A DNA stretch of 64,000 nt from Saccharicrinis sp963677245 (GCA_963677245.1 OY781921.1:2666001-2730000); one strand, 5' to 3'; positions 27,009 to 36,746 are shown, counted from the stretch's first letter. The notes: generated from the sequence alone by a model not told the origin. Made by a program: numbers and translations.

Positions 27009-27716
27009 TTACTCCCCAAATTTCTTTTTAAAGCGCTGCTCATAACTCGCAATTAGAAATTCCCATTCTTCCTGAGTAATATAGTTTTGCCTTGGTTTTT
27101 TGACTTTCTTTTGCTTAGATATGGCCACTTGTTGGGCTATAGCCGTATTACTCACTCCCAATATTTGCGAAGGTTTCACCTGGGTTTGGTATTGAATATC
27201 CATAGAACGGGCCTGAATAAAGTTCTCTTGATTCATTTCTGCATCCCACTCTTTTACAGGCTGTGTTTTGGCCTGGTAAGTAGACATGGCCACATTATTC
27301 TGAGCCGCAATCACATTCTGATCCGATAGCAATGGCATGTTGCGTGCTATAGCATTGGGGTTCATAATTTGTGGAATAATGATCACTTCGGAAAGCTCTA
27401 TCGTATCTCTGCTTAAGAAAACACCCATCAGATAATTATCGTTGGATAGTGAATCATGCACCTGAACCATTAAGGGTTTAAAACCCACATATGAAAACTG
27501 AACCACATCGCCACTCTTAGCCCAAAATGAAAATTGCCCTTCCTCGTTACTGGTAAATCCTATTTTATCATTAATAACATACTTGGCATGCGGAAGGGTA
27601 AATAAACTATCACCTTCCATGATCACACCTCTGAACAACAAGGAATCTTTTGCTATTTGGGCATTTAAGGTAAAAGTAAAAAACAACAGAAAGAGATAAA
27701 GATATTTCGTTTTCAT
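27009..27716 (-). CDS. Secreted carboxypeptidase-D-like regulatory domain protein
   Basis: A 235-residue protein with a signal peptide (cleavage after LNAQ). Residues about 25-110 match the CarboxypepD_reg-like domain ('LFRGVIMEGDSLFTLPHAKYVINDKIGFTSNEEGQFSF', 'SYVGFKP', 'LSEVIIIP') that is best known at the N-terminus of TonB receptors, here as a free-standing protein. The rest is rich in Gln and Lys and ends in a charged helical tail. It is probably periplasmic or outer-membrane associated, with function unknown. Confidence 0.8.
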   Translation of the reverse strand: MKTKYLYLFLLFFTFTLNAQIAKDSLLFRGVIMEGDSLFTLPHAKYVINDKIGFTSNEEGQFSFWAKSGDVVQFSYVGFKPLMVQVHDSLSNDNYLMGVFLSRDTIELSEVIIIPQIMNPNAIARNMPLLSDQNVIAAQNNVAMSTYQAKTQPVKEWDAEMNQENFIQARSMDIQYQTQVKPSQILGVSNTAIAQQVAISKQKKVKKPRQNYITQEEWEFLIASYEQRFKKKFGE

Positions 27717-27795
27717 AACCTCAGGATTTATAAAGTGAAAGACTTTTCTATAAGTAAAACAACCTAAGTAGAAATAGGTTGTTGGTAAGAGGGAT

Positions 27796-27821
27796 AAAAG
27801 GTGCCCAATAAGGCACCTTTT
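27796..27821. terminator. Terminator hairpin
   Basis: aaaaggtgcc (27796-27805) pairs with ggcacctttt (27812-27821). It lies just downstream of the nitroreductase stop on the minus strand. Confidence 0.7.
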
Positions 27822-27824
27822 TAT

Positions 27825-28391
27825 CTATAATTTAACGATGATATCTTCTAAACTTCTTTTAGGCACATGATGCACCTCTTTCATATCTCTCCAGTATTTA
27901 AAATCCTTATCCAATTCTTCTATTACAACTTCTTCTTTAGGCACACCTAAAGCAATTACCTGCACAATTTTATATTGTGGCGGTATTTCTAACTCTCGCT
28001 GTAATTGAAGGCGCTCTACAGATCCGATAATACATCCACCCAATCCTTTTTCTACTGCTCCTAACAAAATACTTTGTGCTGCAATTCCATTATCACTAAA
28101 AAAGTTAGATGAAATTGCCGTGTCATTCAGCATAATAATATAAGCTGCAGGTCTTTCTCCTTCCTCGGGGCCATGCCATTCTGTAAGGTAACCTGCCCAC
28201 GACAAATGCTTAAAAATAACACTGTTTTGTTCCGGATCGGTTGAAAGAATGTACTTTAAAGGCTGGGCATTACGTGCCGAAGGTGACAAACGAGCCAAAT
28301 TAATAAGTTCCATCAAAGTATCTTCACTTACTTTTTGGTCCTGATAGAAACGTCTGTAGCTTCGGTTTTTTAAAATCAGATCTTTTAGCAT
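27825..28391 (-). CDS. Nitroreductase family protein
   Basis: A 188-residue flavoprotein of the nitroreductase family (FMN-binding, NAD(P)H-dependent). Hallmarks are 'LKNRSYRRFYQDQKVSEDTLMELINLARLSPSARNAQPLKYI', the 'GIAAQSILLGAVEKGLGGCIIGSVER' segment and 'VIALGVPKEE'. The physiological substrate cannot be told; members reduce nitro compounds, quinones, or act in cofactor metabolism. It lies 27 bp after sodB in the direction of transcription, so the pair may be co-transcribed as an oxidative-stress unit. Confidence 0.92.
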   Translation of the reverse strand: MLKDLILKNRSYRRFYQDQKVSEDTLMELINLARLSPSARNAQPLKYILSTDPEQNSVIFKHLSWAGYLTEWHGPEEGERPAAYIIMLNDTAISSNFFSDNGIAAQSILLGAVEKGLGGCIIGSVERLQLQRELEIPPQYKIVQVIALGVPKEEVVIEELDKDFKYWRDMKEVHHVPKRSLEDIIVKL

Positions 28392-28418
28392 ACTAAGGGA
28401 TTTTTTTAAGGTAAATAA

Positions 28419-28994
28419 TTAGAATCTCTCTCCAACTACACTCCAGTCAATCAGTTTCCAGAAACTGGCAATATAGTCTGGTCTTTTATTTTGATAGTCT
28501 AAATAATAAGCATGTTCCCAAACATCACATGTCAATATTGGCGTTAATCCATCGGTCATTGGATTGGCAGCATTGCTGGTTTGCATAATTTTCAAAGCAC
28601 CACTAGCATCTTTTACTAACCAGGCCCAACCCGATCCAAATAAAGTAGCTGCTGCTTTCGAGAATTCTTCTTTAAAAGAATCAAAACTTCCAAAAGCTGC
28701 ACTAATCGCTTCAGCTAAAGCACCTGTAGGTTCTCCTCCTCCATTTGGAGAAAACGAAGTAAAGTAAAAAGTATGGTTCCAAACCTGAGCTGCATTATTA
28801 AAAATACCACCTTGAGATTTTTTAATGATAGTTTCTAAATCTGCACTTTCAAACTCAGTTCCTGCTATCAGGTTATTCAGATTATTTACATAAGCCTGGT
28901 GATGCTTTCCGTAATGGAATTCGATGGTAGTTTTTGAAATAGTAGGTTCTAAAGCATCTGCTGCATAAGGTAATTGTGGTAATTCAAATTTCAT
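28419..28994 (-). CDS. sodB: Superoxide dismutase [Fe/Mn]
   Basis: A 191-residue Fe/Mn-family superoxide dismutase. Metal ligands are in 'EFHYGKHHQAYVNNLN' (His), 'QVWNHTFYF' (His) and 'DVWEHAYYLDYQNKRPDY' (Asp, His). The Gly-rich 'LFGSGWAWLVKDASGALKI' matches the iron form. It removes superoxide in the cytoplasm. Full length. Confidence 0.96.
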   Translation of the reverse strand: MKFELPQLPYAADALEPTISKTTIEFHYGKHHQAYVNNLNNLIAGTEFESADLETIIKKSQGGIFNNAAQVWNHTFYFTSFSPNGGGEPTGALAEAISAAFGSFDSFKEEFSKAAATLFGSGWAWLVKDASGALKIMQTSNAANPMTDGLTPILTCDVWEHAYYLDYQNKRPDYIASFWKLIDWSVVGERF

Positions 28995-29147
28995 GATCGT
29001 CTGTTTTAGTTTTGTCTATTTGTAAGATAAGGTGTTTTGTAAAACTTTTAACTAAACACCATTAACAAATTTAAAAAATCCGAGATGAAATCCTATGGTA
29101 AACGACCTTAATTAAACATTTAATTACCGTTTTATGTATATTAAAAA

Positions 29148-29173
29148 AGCCGGCTCGTAAATTCGAACCGGCT
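29148..29173 (-). terminator. Terminator of groL
   Basis: agccgg (29148-29153) pairs with ccggct (29168-29173), extended by tcg/cga inside. A run of A on the plus strand gives the T-tract on the minus strand. Confidence 0.75.
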
Positions 29174-29231
29174 ATATTATTTCTGACATTATTTCAAATG
29201 ATCTAATGTCTATAAACTAATGATCTACTTA

Positions 29232-30875
29232 TTACATCATTCCTGGCATTCCGCCGCCCATGCCGCCCATTCCTCCGGCAGGCATAGCAGGCTCATCCTC
29301 TTGCTCATCCACAATTACACATTCTGTTGTTAAGAACATACCAGCAATAGACGCTGCATTTTCAAGTGCAATACGTGTTACTTTAGCAGGATCAATTACA
29401 CCTGTTGCAAAGAAGTTTTGATACTCATCAATACGCGCATTGTATCCATAGTCGCCTTCTCCTTCTTTTACTTTCTGTACTACAACAGCACCTTCTTTTC
29501 CTGCATTAGCTACAATCTGACGTAATGGCTCTTCAATCGCTCTTTTCACGATTTCGATACCTGTGTTCTCGTCTTCAGTTTCACCTTTTAATCCTTCAAG
29601 CGCAGCAATAGCACGGATTAATGCAACACCACCACCAGGAACAATTCCTTCCTCAACAGCAGCACGCGTAGCATGTAAAGCATCATCCACACGATCCTTC
29701 TTCTCTTTCATCTCCATTTCAGAAGCAGCTCCAACATAAAGTACAGCTACACCACCAGCTAACTTAGCTAAACGCTCTTGTAGTTTTTCTTTATCGTAAT
29801 CAGAAGTTGTATTGGCAATTTGAGATTTAATTTGCTCTGTTCTTTCTGTAATTACCTCTTTTGCACCTGCTCCGTTTACAATAGTTGTATTTTCTTTATC
29901 AAGAGTTACTTTTTCAGCTTGACCTAACATTTCAATAGTTGCTTGCTCAAGGCTTAAACCAACTTCCTCGGTAATTAAAGTACCGTTAGTTAAGATGGCT
30001 ATATCCTGTAACATTTCTTTTCTTCTGTCACCAAAACCAGGCGCTTTAACAGCTGCTACTTTTAATGATCCGCGAAGACGGTTAACAACTAAAGTAGCTA
30101 ATGCTTCACCATCGATATCTTCAGCAATAATTAATAATGGACGTCCTGACTGAGCTGTAGCTTCTAATACAGGAAGAAGATCTTTCATAGTAGAAATCTT
30201 CTTATCGTGAATCAGAATATATGGATTATCTAATTCAGCTTCCATTTTTTCAGTGTTGGTTACAAAGTAAGGAGAAATATATCCTCTGTCGAATTGCATA
30301 CCTTCTACAACTTCAACAGTAGTTTCGATACCTTTAGCTTCTTCAACTGTGATAACACCTTCCTGACCTACTTTTTGCATAGCCTCAGCAATCAAACGAC
30401 CGATTTCCGCATCGTTGTTAGCAGAGATTTTAGCTACCTGCTCAATTTTTTCGTTGTGCGCACCAATTTCTTCCGATTGTGCAGCAATGCTCTCTTTAGC
30501 TACTTTTACGGCTTTATCGATACCTGCTTTTAGCTCCATTGGGTTAGCTCCTGCAGTAACGTTTTTTAAACCAACGCTAACAATAGCCTGAGCCAACACG
30601 GTTGCTGTAGTTGTTCCATCACCAGCATTATCCGCTGTTTTTGAAGCTACTTCTTTCACCATTTGCGCACCCATGTTTGCGTAAGGATCTTTTAATTCAA
30701 TTTCCTTAGCCACAGAAACACCATCTTTTGTGATAGCCGGAGCACCAAATTTTTTGTCGATGATTACATTTCTTCCTTTAGGACCTAATGTTACTTTTAC
30801 TGCATTTGCTAACTCGTCGATACCTTGTTTTAATAAATCACGAGCTTCAATATCGAATTTAATTTCTTTAGCCAT
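29232..30875 (-). CDS. groL: Chaperonin GroEL
   Basis: A 547-residue 60-kDa chaperonin. Typical features include 'LGPKGRNVIIDKKFGAPAITKDGVSVAKEIELKDPYANMGAQMVKEVA', 'AGDGTTTATVLAQAI', 'VEEGIVPGGGVALIRA' and the C-terminal Gly-Gly-Met repeat. It forms the double-ring folding chamber with GroES, whose gene lies 29 bp upstream in the same transcription unit. No deviation seen. Confidence 0.99.
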   Translation of the reverse strand: MAKEIKFDIEARDLLKQGIDELANAVKVTLGPKGRNVIIDKKFGAPAITKDGVSVAKEIELKDPYANMGAQMVKEVASKTADNAGDGTTTATVLAQAIVSVGLKNVTAGANPMELKAGIDKAVKVAKESIAAQSEEIGAHNEKIEQVAKISANNDAEIGRLIAEAMQKVGQEGVITVEEAKGIETTVEVVEGMQFDRGYISPYFVTNTEKMEAELDNPYILIHDKKISTMKDLLPVLEATAQSGRPLLIIAEDIDGEALATLVVNRLRGSLKVAAVKAPGFGDRRKEMLQDIAILTNGTLITEEVGLSLEQATIEMLGQAEKVTLDKENTTIVNGAGAKEVITERTEQIKSQIANTTSDYDKEKLQERLAKLAGGVAVLYVGAASEMEMKEKKDRVDDALHATRAAVEEGIVPGGGVALIRAIAALEGLKGETEDENTGIEIVKRAIEEPLRQIVANAGKEGAVVVQKVKEGEGDYGYNARIDEYQNFFATGVIDPAKVTRIALENAASIAGMFLTTECVIVDEQEDEPAMPAGGMGGMGGGMPGMM

Positions 30876-30904
30876 TTTGTTTTAAGCTTTAACTAGTTAA
30901 TAAC

Positions 30905-31183
30905 TTATTTAATAAATAATACGTCTGATTGAGAAATCAATAGATAATCTACCCCTTCAATGTTTAGCTCTGTACCGGCATATTTTCCGTAAAGTACCAC
31001 ATCACCAACAGCAACTTCCATTTTCTCATCTTGTTTTTCAGCACCTACTAAAACAACTTCTCCCTGAAGAGGCTTTTCTTTAGCTGAATCAGGAATAATG
31101 ATTCCACTTGCAGTTTTTGTTTCTGCCTCCTGAGGCTTAACCAAAATTTTTCCGGCAAGGATCTTTCCTTTTACTTCTGACAT
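30905..31183 (-). CDS. groS: Co-chaperonin GroES
   Basis: A 92-residue co-chaperonin with 'GKILVKPQEAETKTASGIIIPDSAKEKPLQGEVV' and the mobile-loop and roof patterns usual for GroES. It caps the GroEL ring. It is transcribed ahead of groL. Confidence 0.98.
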   Translation of the reverse strand: MSEVKGKILAGKILVKPQEAETKTASGIIIPDSAKEKPLQGEVVLVGAEKQDEKMEVAVGDVVLYGKYAGTELNIEGVDYLLISQSDVLFIK

Positions 31184-31231
31184 ATCTTATAATATTTAAA
31201 AGTTAAACAATTTATTTGGCGGTCTTTTGTC

Positions 31232-31245
31232 ACAAATTGTGCCAA
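31232..31245 (-). promoter_or_regulatory. Sigma-54-like promoter motif upstream of groS (tentative)
   Basis: On the minus strand the sequence ttggcacaatttgt lies about 50 bp before the GroES start. It has the TGGCAC block of a -24 element, but the -12 part reads tttgt instead of the usual ttgc. It may also be a chance match. A sigma-54-type activator gene lies 2 kb away, with no direct link shown. Confidence 0.3.
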
Positions 31246-31347
31246 TTCAAAAAAAAGATCATTTGACACTTATAACATGACATTATTTCATAGTTCTGTC
31301 ATATCTCTAACTTCACCCGTTTGGAATACTGCCATTTTAAGACAAAA

Positions 31348-31375
31348 AAAACCGACATGAAATTCATGTCGGTTT
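31348..31375 (-). terminator. Terminator of the secG operon
   Basis: aaaccgacatg (31348-31358) pairs with catgtcggttt (31365-31375), with an A run upstream that gives T on the minus strand. It ends the regulator-lptE-TPR-secG unit. Confidence 0.85.
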
Positions 31376-31398
31376 CTATATTTTAGTTCGGTAGAAAT

Positions 31399-31764
31399 TT
31401 ATTCATCCGTAGTTGTTGCATTTTCATCTGCTGAAGTTGCGCTTCCAGCTCCTGCTTCTGTTGGGAAACTAGGTAATGTAGTTTGAGGTTGAGAAATCTC
31501 GTTAATTTTTTCATCTAATTCAGAGTTTCCACCTTGTCCTGCTTTTGGTATTACCACAACGGCTACTAAAGATAACACTAACAAACCGGCTGCTAAATAC
31601 CATGTTGCTTTACCTAAAAAATCAGTAGTTTTTCTAACTCCCATTATTTGGTTTGATGCAGAAAAGTTAGAAGCTAAACCTCCACCTTTTGAATCCTGAA
31701 CCAAAACAATAAGTATTAATAAAATACTTACAACTATTACTAGTACAGATACAACTGTATACAT
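31399..31764 (-). CDS. secG: Preprotein translocase subunit SecG
   Basis: A 121-residue protein with two transmembrane helices (about 2-22 and 53-75) and the conserved loop 'LIVLVQDSKGGGLASNFSASNQIMGVRKTTDFLGKATWYLA'. It is the small subunit of the SecYEG channel. The C-terminal tail is acidic and Ala/Thr-rich, longer than in E. coli. It is the last gene of the operon. Confidence 0.95.
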   Translation of the reverse strand: MYTVVSVLVIVVSILLILIVLVQDSKGGGLASNFSASNQIMGVRKTTDFLGKATWYLAAGLLVLSLVAVVVIPKAGQGGNSELDEKINEISQPQTTLPSFPTEAGAGSATSADENATTTDE

Positions 31765-31784
31765 CTTCTTTATAATTTAAAAAA

Positions 31785-32690
31785 TTAATTTTCTTTTAAC
31801 TCGCTAATTCGCCGTGCAAAGTAAACATTTTTTTCAGGATATTTCAAACGTAATTTCTCAAAAATCGAAATAGCCTTAGATTTATTGCCTTGCTTAATAT
31901 GAATTTCGGCTAATGTTTCCGACAAAATATCCTCCGGAGCACTCGCACTTTTTGCAGAAAGATCTCCGTCTTTGGTTTTCTTTTGACCCCCTGCCTCAAT
32001 TTTTGGTTTTGAATTTAAGAAGCTATCAATTAAATCCATACCCTTACTTCGGGGTTTCTCCTTCTCTTTATTTTTAGGAGCTTCGGTATAATGCATAATA
32101 TGAAGCCAGTCTGAAAACGATCGGTTTTCATCCTGACTTACTTTTTCAATCTCATCTATAGATGGCAAAGAATAGTTGGAAGTGGTGGTTACATCGTAAT
32201 CCAATAAATCTGCAGCCGGTAAAACTAGGTTCTGCAGCTCCACTTCTTCCTCATCAATCTCCTTTTCTTCCAAATTAAAATTAACCAGGCTTCCATTCGC
32301 ATCCTCAAATTCATCCGATGCATTTAAATAGTTTTCTGTTGCAGTTACCGATATAGGTTGATCTTTTTCTGCTTTCTCCTCCTGTTGTTCAATAACCGGT
32401 TCCGACTTTTCAACTACTGTTTCTTCAATTTCTTCTACAACAGGCTCTGGTTCTTCCTGAATGGTATGAATTAAATGAAACAGTTTAGATCTATCGGCAA
32501 TGTAAGCGGCAGAATTACGTAACTCGCTGTTGTATTTAATATGATCAATTTTATGAAGATTCTTAATTAATAACATACGCCCAGCCTGAAAAAAAGGATA
32601 TTCTTCTATAATCTCCTTTAATTCACTCAAGGTGTTTTCATTAACCCGCTCCGGATGATCTAATAATTCTACAAACTGCAACTTATTCAT
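31785..32690 (-). CDS. Hypothetical protein with C-terminal TPR-like repeat
   Basis: A 301-residue cytoplasmic protein. The N-terminus (about 1-80) is helical with 'EYPFFQAGRMLLIKNLHKIDHIKYN'. The middle (about 85-230) is a long acidic, Glu/Val-rich stretch and probably unstructured. The end has one TPR-type motif ('SETLAEIHIKQGNKSKAISIFEKLRLKYPEKNVYFARRI'). It lies between lptE and secG, a position conserved in many Bacteroidota, so a role in envelope assembly is possible but unproven. Confidence 0.8.
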   Translation of the reverse strand: MNKLQFVELLDHPERVNENTLSELKEIIEEYPFFQAGRMLLIKNLHKIDHIKYNSELRNSAAYIADRSKLFHLIHTIQEEPEPVVEEIEETVVEKSEPVIEQQEEKAEKDQPISVTATENYLNASDEFEDANGSLVNFNLEEKEIDEEEVELQNLVLPAADLLDYDVTTTSNYSLPSIDEIEKVSQDENRSFSDWLHIMHYTEAPKNKEKEKPRSKGMDLIDSFLNSKPKIEAGGQKKTKDGDLSAKSASAPEDILSETLAEIHIKQGNKSKAISIFEKLRLKYPEKNVYFARRISELKEN

Positions 32691-32703
32691 TTACGTCTCG
32701 CTT

Positions 32704-33204
32704 CTACCAATCTGAAAATGCTTTATTAAAAATGTCCTGAGTAATTTTTTCAAGAATGAGTGTGATCAGCTCATCTTCTACATCGTTAATATTCTGCTCA
32801 CTTGGATAATCCTCATAAGCACTAAACGATGACTCCCAGTTAGTTTTTGGATCTTTAAAATTACGATATCTAACCTTAACGGATACTGTTAAACGAGTTT
32901 CTGCAGAAACCGCATCAGCCTGTATGGCCATTGGACGAATACTATAACCGGTTATTTCTCCTGAAAAATCAATGTCTGCATCCCGTTCTTCCAAAATCAA
33001 ACGAGACTCATTGGTAATCCTGTCTTTTAAAGATTCTGTAAATGTCTGACTTAGCGTTGGATTAATTAAGGGTGCTCTGTTTTCAAAATACTGTACAGTA
33101 AATGTTTTTAAATTATCCGGCACCGAGGCTCCATTTAAAGTAAACCTTACTGAGCAACTCACAATGGTAAAAACCAGTAATAATCCTGTTAATAATCTCA
33201 TCAT
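32704..33204 (-). CDS. lptE: LptE-family LPS assembly lipoprotein
   Basis: A 166-residue lipoprotein (lipobox IVSC, Cys17). The mature part ('FTLNGASVPDNLKTFTVQYFENRAPLINPTLSQTFTESLKDRITNESRL') fits the LptE/RlpB-like family that plugs the LptD barrel for lipopolysaccharide export in Bacteroidota. It follows the sigma-54-type regulator with only 1 bp between them, so translation is coupled. Confidence 0.88.
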   Translation of the reverse strand: MMRLLTGLLLVFTIVSCSVRFTLNGASVPDNLKTFTVQYFENRAPLINPTLSQTFTESLKDRITNESRLILEERDADIDFSGEITGYSIRPMAIQADAVSAETRLTVSVKVRYRNFKDPKTNWESSFSAYEDYPSEQNINDVEDELITLILEKITQDIFNKAFSDW

Positions 33205-33205
33205 A

Positions 33206-34456
33206 TTAATTGGTAATATTATATTCTTTTATTTTTCGGTATAGTGTGCGCTCAGATATTCCCAATTCTTGTGCCGCATATTTACGTTTACCATTATATT
33301 TATCTAAAGCTTTTTTAATTAACTCAATTTCTTTATCCTCCAACGACAAAGATTCTTCTACAAATTCCTCTGTATCTTCAATCGAATCATGCATATTGGC
33401 ATTTGAGTTTTTAATAATAACAGGAGCTCCTGTTTGCTCATTTTTACCAATAATTTCACTTCCTTCCTGATCATACAGTTTTTGAATGATATGCGCATGT
33501 TCGCCTTGTACATTCACCGATCCTTCATGCTGTATCATATCTAACACCAGCTTCTTTAAATCGCCCATATCCTTTTTCATGTCAAAAAGAACTTTGTAAA
33601 GAATCTCCCTCTCATTGGCAAAAGAAGCCTCTCCGGAAGAAGTGTTATCCATAATTGCAGGTAAATTATTTCCTGTATGAAACGGAATATACTGCTGCAT
33701 TTTTTCTCCTGAAATTTCCCGATTTTCTTCAATAACAGAAACCTGCTCTGTAATATTTTTTAATTGGCGAATATTTCCCGGCCATCGATAACCATTCAAT
33801 ATTTCTCTGGCTTCAGGTTGTAATTTAATCGCCGGCATGCGATAACGATCTGCAAAATCGTTGGCAAACTTACGGAACAAAAGATAAATATCGTCGGCTC
33901 TTTCTCTTAAAGGCGGTATTGTAATAGGTACACTACTTAAACGGTAAAATAAATCTTCCCTGAATTTACCTTCCTGGGTAGCTTTCTCCATTTTTACATT
34001 GGTAGCTGCTACCACTCTAACGTTCGTTTTCAGCACCTTCGATGAGCCTACTTTCATAAATTCACCCGCTTCTAAAACTCTTAATAAACGAACCTGAGTC
34101 GCAAGTGGTAATTCTCCTATCTCATCTAAAAATATGGTTCCTTCATTGGCTTCTTCAAAATACCCTTTCCTGTCGGATAACGCTCCGGTAAAAGCACCTT
34201 TTTCATGGCCAAAAAGTTCAGAATCAATAGTTCCTTCGGGAATAGCACCACAATTGACTGCTATATACGGACCATGTTTTCTGGAACTAAACTGATGAAT
34301 GATTTTAGGAAAGACTTCTTTTCCAGTTCCACTTTCTCCGGTAATCAACACAGACAAATCGGTAGGTGCAACTTGTACCGCAATATCAATGGCCCTGTTT
34401 AAACCAAATGAGTTTCCAATTATTCCAAACCGCTGTTTTATTTGCTGTATATCCAT
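33206..34456 (-). CDS. Sigma-54-dependent transcriptional activator without receiver domain
   Basis: A 416-residue AAA+ activator. It starts directly with the sigma-54 activation domain (about 10-235): Walker A 'GESGTGKE', the sigma-54 contact loop 'GAFTGA', Walker B 'GTIFLDEIGEL', and 'RWPGNIRQLKN'. A variable linker follows (about 240-370), then a Fis-type helix-turn-helix at the C-terminus ('KYAAQELGISERTLYRKIKEY'). The lack of a receiver domain means activity is set by another signal or by its level. It heads the operon with lptE, a TPR protein and secG. Confidence 0.93.
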   Translation of the reverse strand: MDIQQIKQRFGIIGNSFGLNRAIDIAVQVAPTDLSVLITGESGTGKEVFPKIIHQFSSRKHGPYIAVNCGAIPEGTIDSELFGHEKGAFTGALSDRKGYFEEANEGTIFLDEIGELPLATQVRLLRVLEAGEFMKVGSSKVLKTNVRVVAATNVKMEKATQEGKFREDLFYRLSSVPITIPPLRERADDIYLLFRKFANDFADRYRMPAIKLQPEAREILNGYRWPGNIRQLKNITEQVSVIEENREISGEKMQQYIPFHTGNNLPAIMDNTSSGEASFANEREILYKVLFDMKKDMGDLKKLVLDMIQHEGSVNVQGEHAHIIQKLYDQEGSEIIGKNEQTGAPVIIKNSNANMHDSIEDTEEFVEESLSLEDKEIELIKKALDKYNGKRKYAAQELGISERTLYRKIKEYNITN

Positions 34457-34714
34457 ATAACTTTCTGTTTACTTTAAACACTTTCAACTCTTTGATTAAC
34501 AACTTATAAAATAAGCAATTACGTTGGAGTATGAAATTTTTTCAGTTAACACTGACAAAGTTACAATTCTAAAGGAAAAAATGAAGTTCTATTATATTTC
34601 AATTTTTCTAAATTTATAGGAGTATAACAAAATACAGTTGTTATATTAGAGGGAAACAAACTTACCCGGGCAACGCACAATAGATAACCTAAACTTTAAT
34701 ATCCGCATATCAAT

Positions 34715-36727
34715 ATGGAGACACCTGCTTTAATAAAAAACGATCCCTGGCTTCAGCCTTTTGAAGAATCTATTAAAAATAGAATTGCGCATTATCAGAA
34801 TAAACTACAAGCGTTAAACGATATTTTTGGCGATTTATACAATATGGCCGGAGGACACCATTATTATGGAATTCATGATGTTGGAGATGCTTATTGCATC
34901 AGAGAGTGGGCTCCTAATGCTACACAAATTTTTCTGATTGGTGATTTTAGCCAGTGGAAATGTGAAGATAGGTTTTCATTCGAAAAAAGAGATCACGGTA
35001 ACTGGGAGATCTTTATTTCTAAAGATTATTTAAAACATCAGGATATATTCAAACTTCATGTGTTTTGGGATAGTGGTGATGGTATGCGTTTGCCTTCGTA
35101 TATAAACAGGGTTGTACAGGACGAAGAAACTAAAATATTTAGTGCCCAGGTATGGAAACCTCAGGAGGAGTTTACTTGGGAAGATAAAGATTTTAAACCT
35201 AAAACAGATCCTTTGCTCATATACGAAGGACACGTGGGTATGTCTTCTGAAGAAGGAAAGGTTAATTCTTTTAATGAGTTTAAGGAGCAAATACTTCCTA
35301 AAATAATTAAGGCAGGATATACCACCATTCAGTTAATGGCCATTCAGGAACACCCTTACTATGGTAGTTTTGGTTATCATGTGTCTAACTTTTTTGCAGT
35401 ATCCTCTCGTTTTGGAACACCTGAAGATTTAAAATCACTCATTAACGAAGCCCACAAAAACGGCATTGCAGTTATCATGGATATTGTGCACTCTCATGCA
35501 GTAAAAAATGAGGTAGAAGGATTGGGTAGGTTTGACGGTACTGTTTATCAATATTTTCATGACGGCGAAAAAGGAGAACACCCTGCCTGGGACAGCAAGT
35601 GTTTTAATTATGGTAAAAATGAGGTGCTGCAGTTTTTGCTTTCCAATTGCCGGTATTGGATTGAAGAATTTCATTTTGATGGCTTTAGGTTTGATGGTGT
35701 CACCAGCATGCTTTATGTGCACCACGGACTGGAATATGCATTTTCGTCTTATGCCGATTATTTTAACGGTACCGAAGACTATGATGCTCTGACCTATCTT
35801 ACTTTAGCGAACCAGCTTATTCACCATATTAATCCACATGCCATCACCGTAGCTGAGGATATGAGTGGTTTACCTGGTTTAGCTGATATAATTGACAATG
35901 GAGGTATTGGTTTCGATTTCCGTCTATCCATGGGTGTGCCTGATTTCTGGATTAAAATCATTAAAGAAAAAAGCGATGAAAACTGGAATGTGGCGCAGAT
36001 ATTTCATGAATTAAGTCAACATCGCTACGGAGAAAAAACCATTGCATATGCAGAATCTCACGATCAGGCTTTAGTGGGAGATAAGACCATTATGTTCCGT
36101 CTGGTAGATAAAGAGATGTATGATAAGATGGATCTCAAATCTGAAAGTTTAATTATTGATCGGGGTATTGCGCTTCATAAAATGATACGTCTGGCTACGC
36201 TTTCAACGTCATATGGTGGTTATTTAAATTTTATGGGTAATGAATTTGGTCACCCTGAATGGATTGACTTCCCAAGAGAAGGAAACGGATGGTCTTATAA
36301 ATATGCACGCCGTCAATGGAATTTAATGGATCATCCAGATTTAAAATTTAAGTTTTTAGCGGCTTTTGACCGTAAAATGATAGAAGTTGGTAAAAAAATA
36401 TTGGCTCATAACGAACCTGCCTACGGTGTTTCCATCAACGAAGCTGATCAGATTATGTGTTTCAAAAGGGGAAATTACTATGTATTTTTCAATTTTTCCC
36501 CGAGTCAATCCTACGCAGATTATGGCTTTTTTACCGAAGCGGGTAAATATAGAATAGTTTTAAGCTCTGATAGCCTTGAGTTTGGTGGCTATGGTAATAT
36601 AGATGAATCAGTTCATTACTATTCTCACAGAATGCCTTATAATAAAGATCAGTATCAACTTAAACTTTATTTACCAGCACGAACAGCATTTGTAATGGAA
36701 AGAATACCTCCTAAGAGTGTTTATTAA
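34715..36727 (+). CDS. glgB: 1,4-alpha-glucan branching enzyme
   Basis: A 670-residue GH13 enzyme that forms alpha-1,6 branches in glycogen. It has an N-terminal CBM48-like domain (about 45-165, 'YCIREWAPNATQIFLIGDFSQWK'), then the barrel with 'VIMDIVHSHAVKN', the nucleophile Asp in 'GFRFDGVTSML', the acid Glu in 'TVAEDMSGLPG', and 'YAESHDQALVGDKTI'. The pattern is closer to the eukaryote-like subfamily (GH13_8) than to the E. coli type, as is common in Bacteroidota. It stands alone with its own terminator. Confidence 0.95.
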   Translation: METPALIKNDPWLQPFEESIKNRIAHYQNKLQALNDIFGDLYNMAGGHHYYGIHDVGDAYCIREWAPNATQIFLIGDFSQWKCEDRFSFEKRDHGNWEIFISKDYLKHQDIFKLHVFWDSGDGMRLPSYINRVVQDEETKIFSAQVWKPQEEFTWEDKDFKPKTDPLLIYEGHVGMSSEEGKVNSFNEFKEQILPKIIKAGYTTIQLMAIQEHPYYGSFGYHVSNFFAVSSRFGTPEDLKSLINEAHKNGIAVIMDIVHSHAVKNEVEGLGRFDGTVYQYFHDGEKGEHPAWDSKCFNYGKNEVLQFLLSNCRYWIEEFHFDGFRFDGVTSMLYVHHGLEYAFSSYADYFNGTEDYDALTYLTLANQLIHHINPHAITVAEDMSGLPGLADIIDNGGIGFDFRLSMGVPDFWIKIIKEKSDENWNVAQIFHELSQHRYGEKTIAYAESHDQALVGDKTIMFRLVDKEMYDKMDLKSESLIIDRGIALHKMIRLATLSTSYGGYLNFMGNEFGHPEWIDFPREGNGWSYKYARRQWNLMDHPDLKFKFLAAFDRKMIEVGKKILAHNEPAYGVSINEADQIMCFKRGNYYVFFNFSPSQSYADYGFFTEAGKYRIVLSSDSLEFGGYGNIDESVHYYSHRMPYNKDQYQLKLYLPARTAFVMERIPPKSVY

Positions 36728-36746
36728 AGATATGAAATCATAAAAA

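Noticed and set aside
32704..34456. NtrC-type two-component regulator
   Set aside because: The protein has no receiver domain ahead of the AAA+ domain and no adjacent kinase, so it is called a stand-alone sigma-54 activator.
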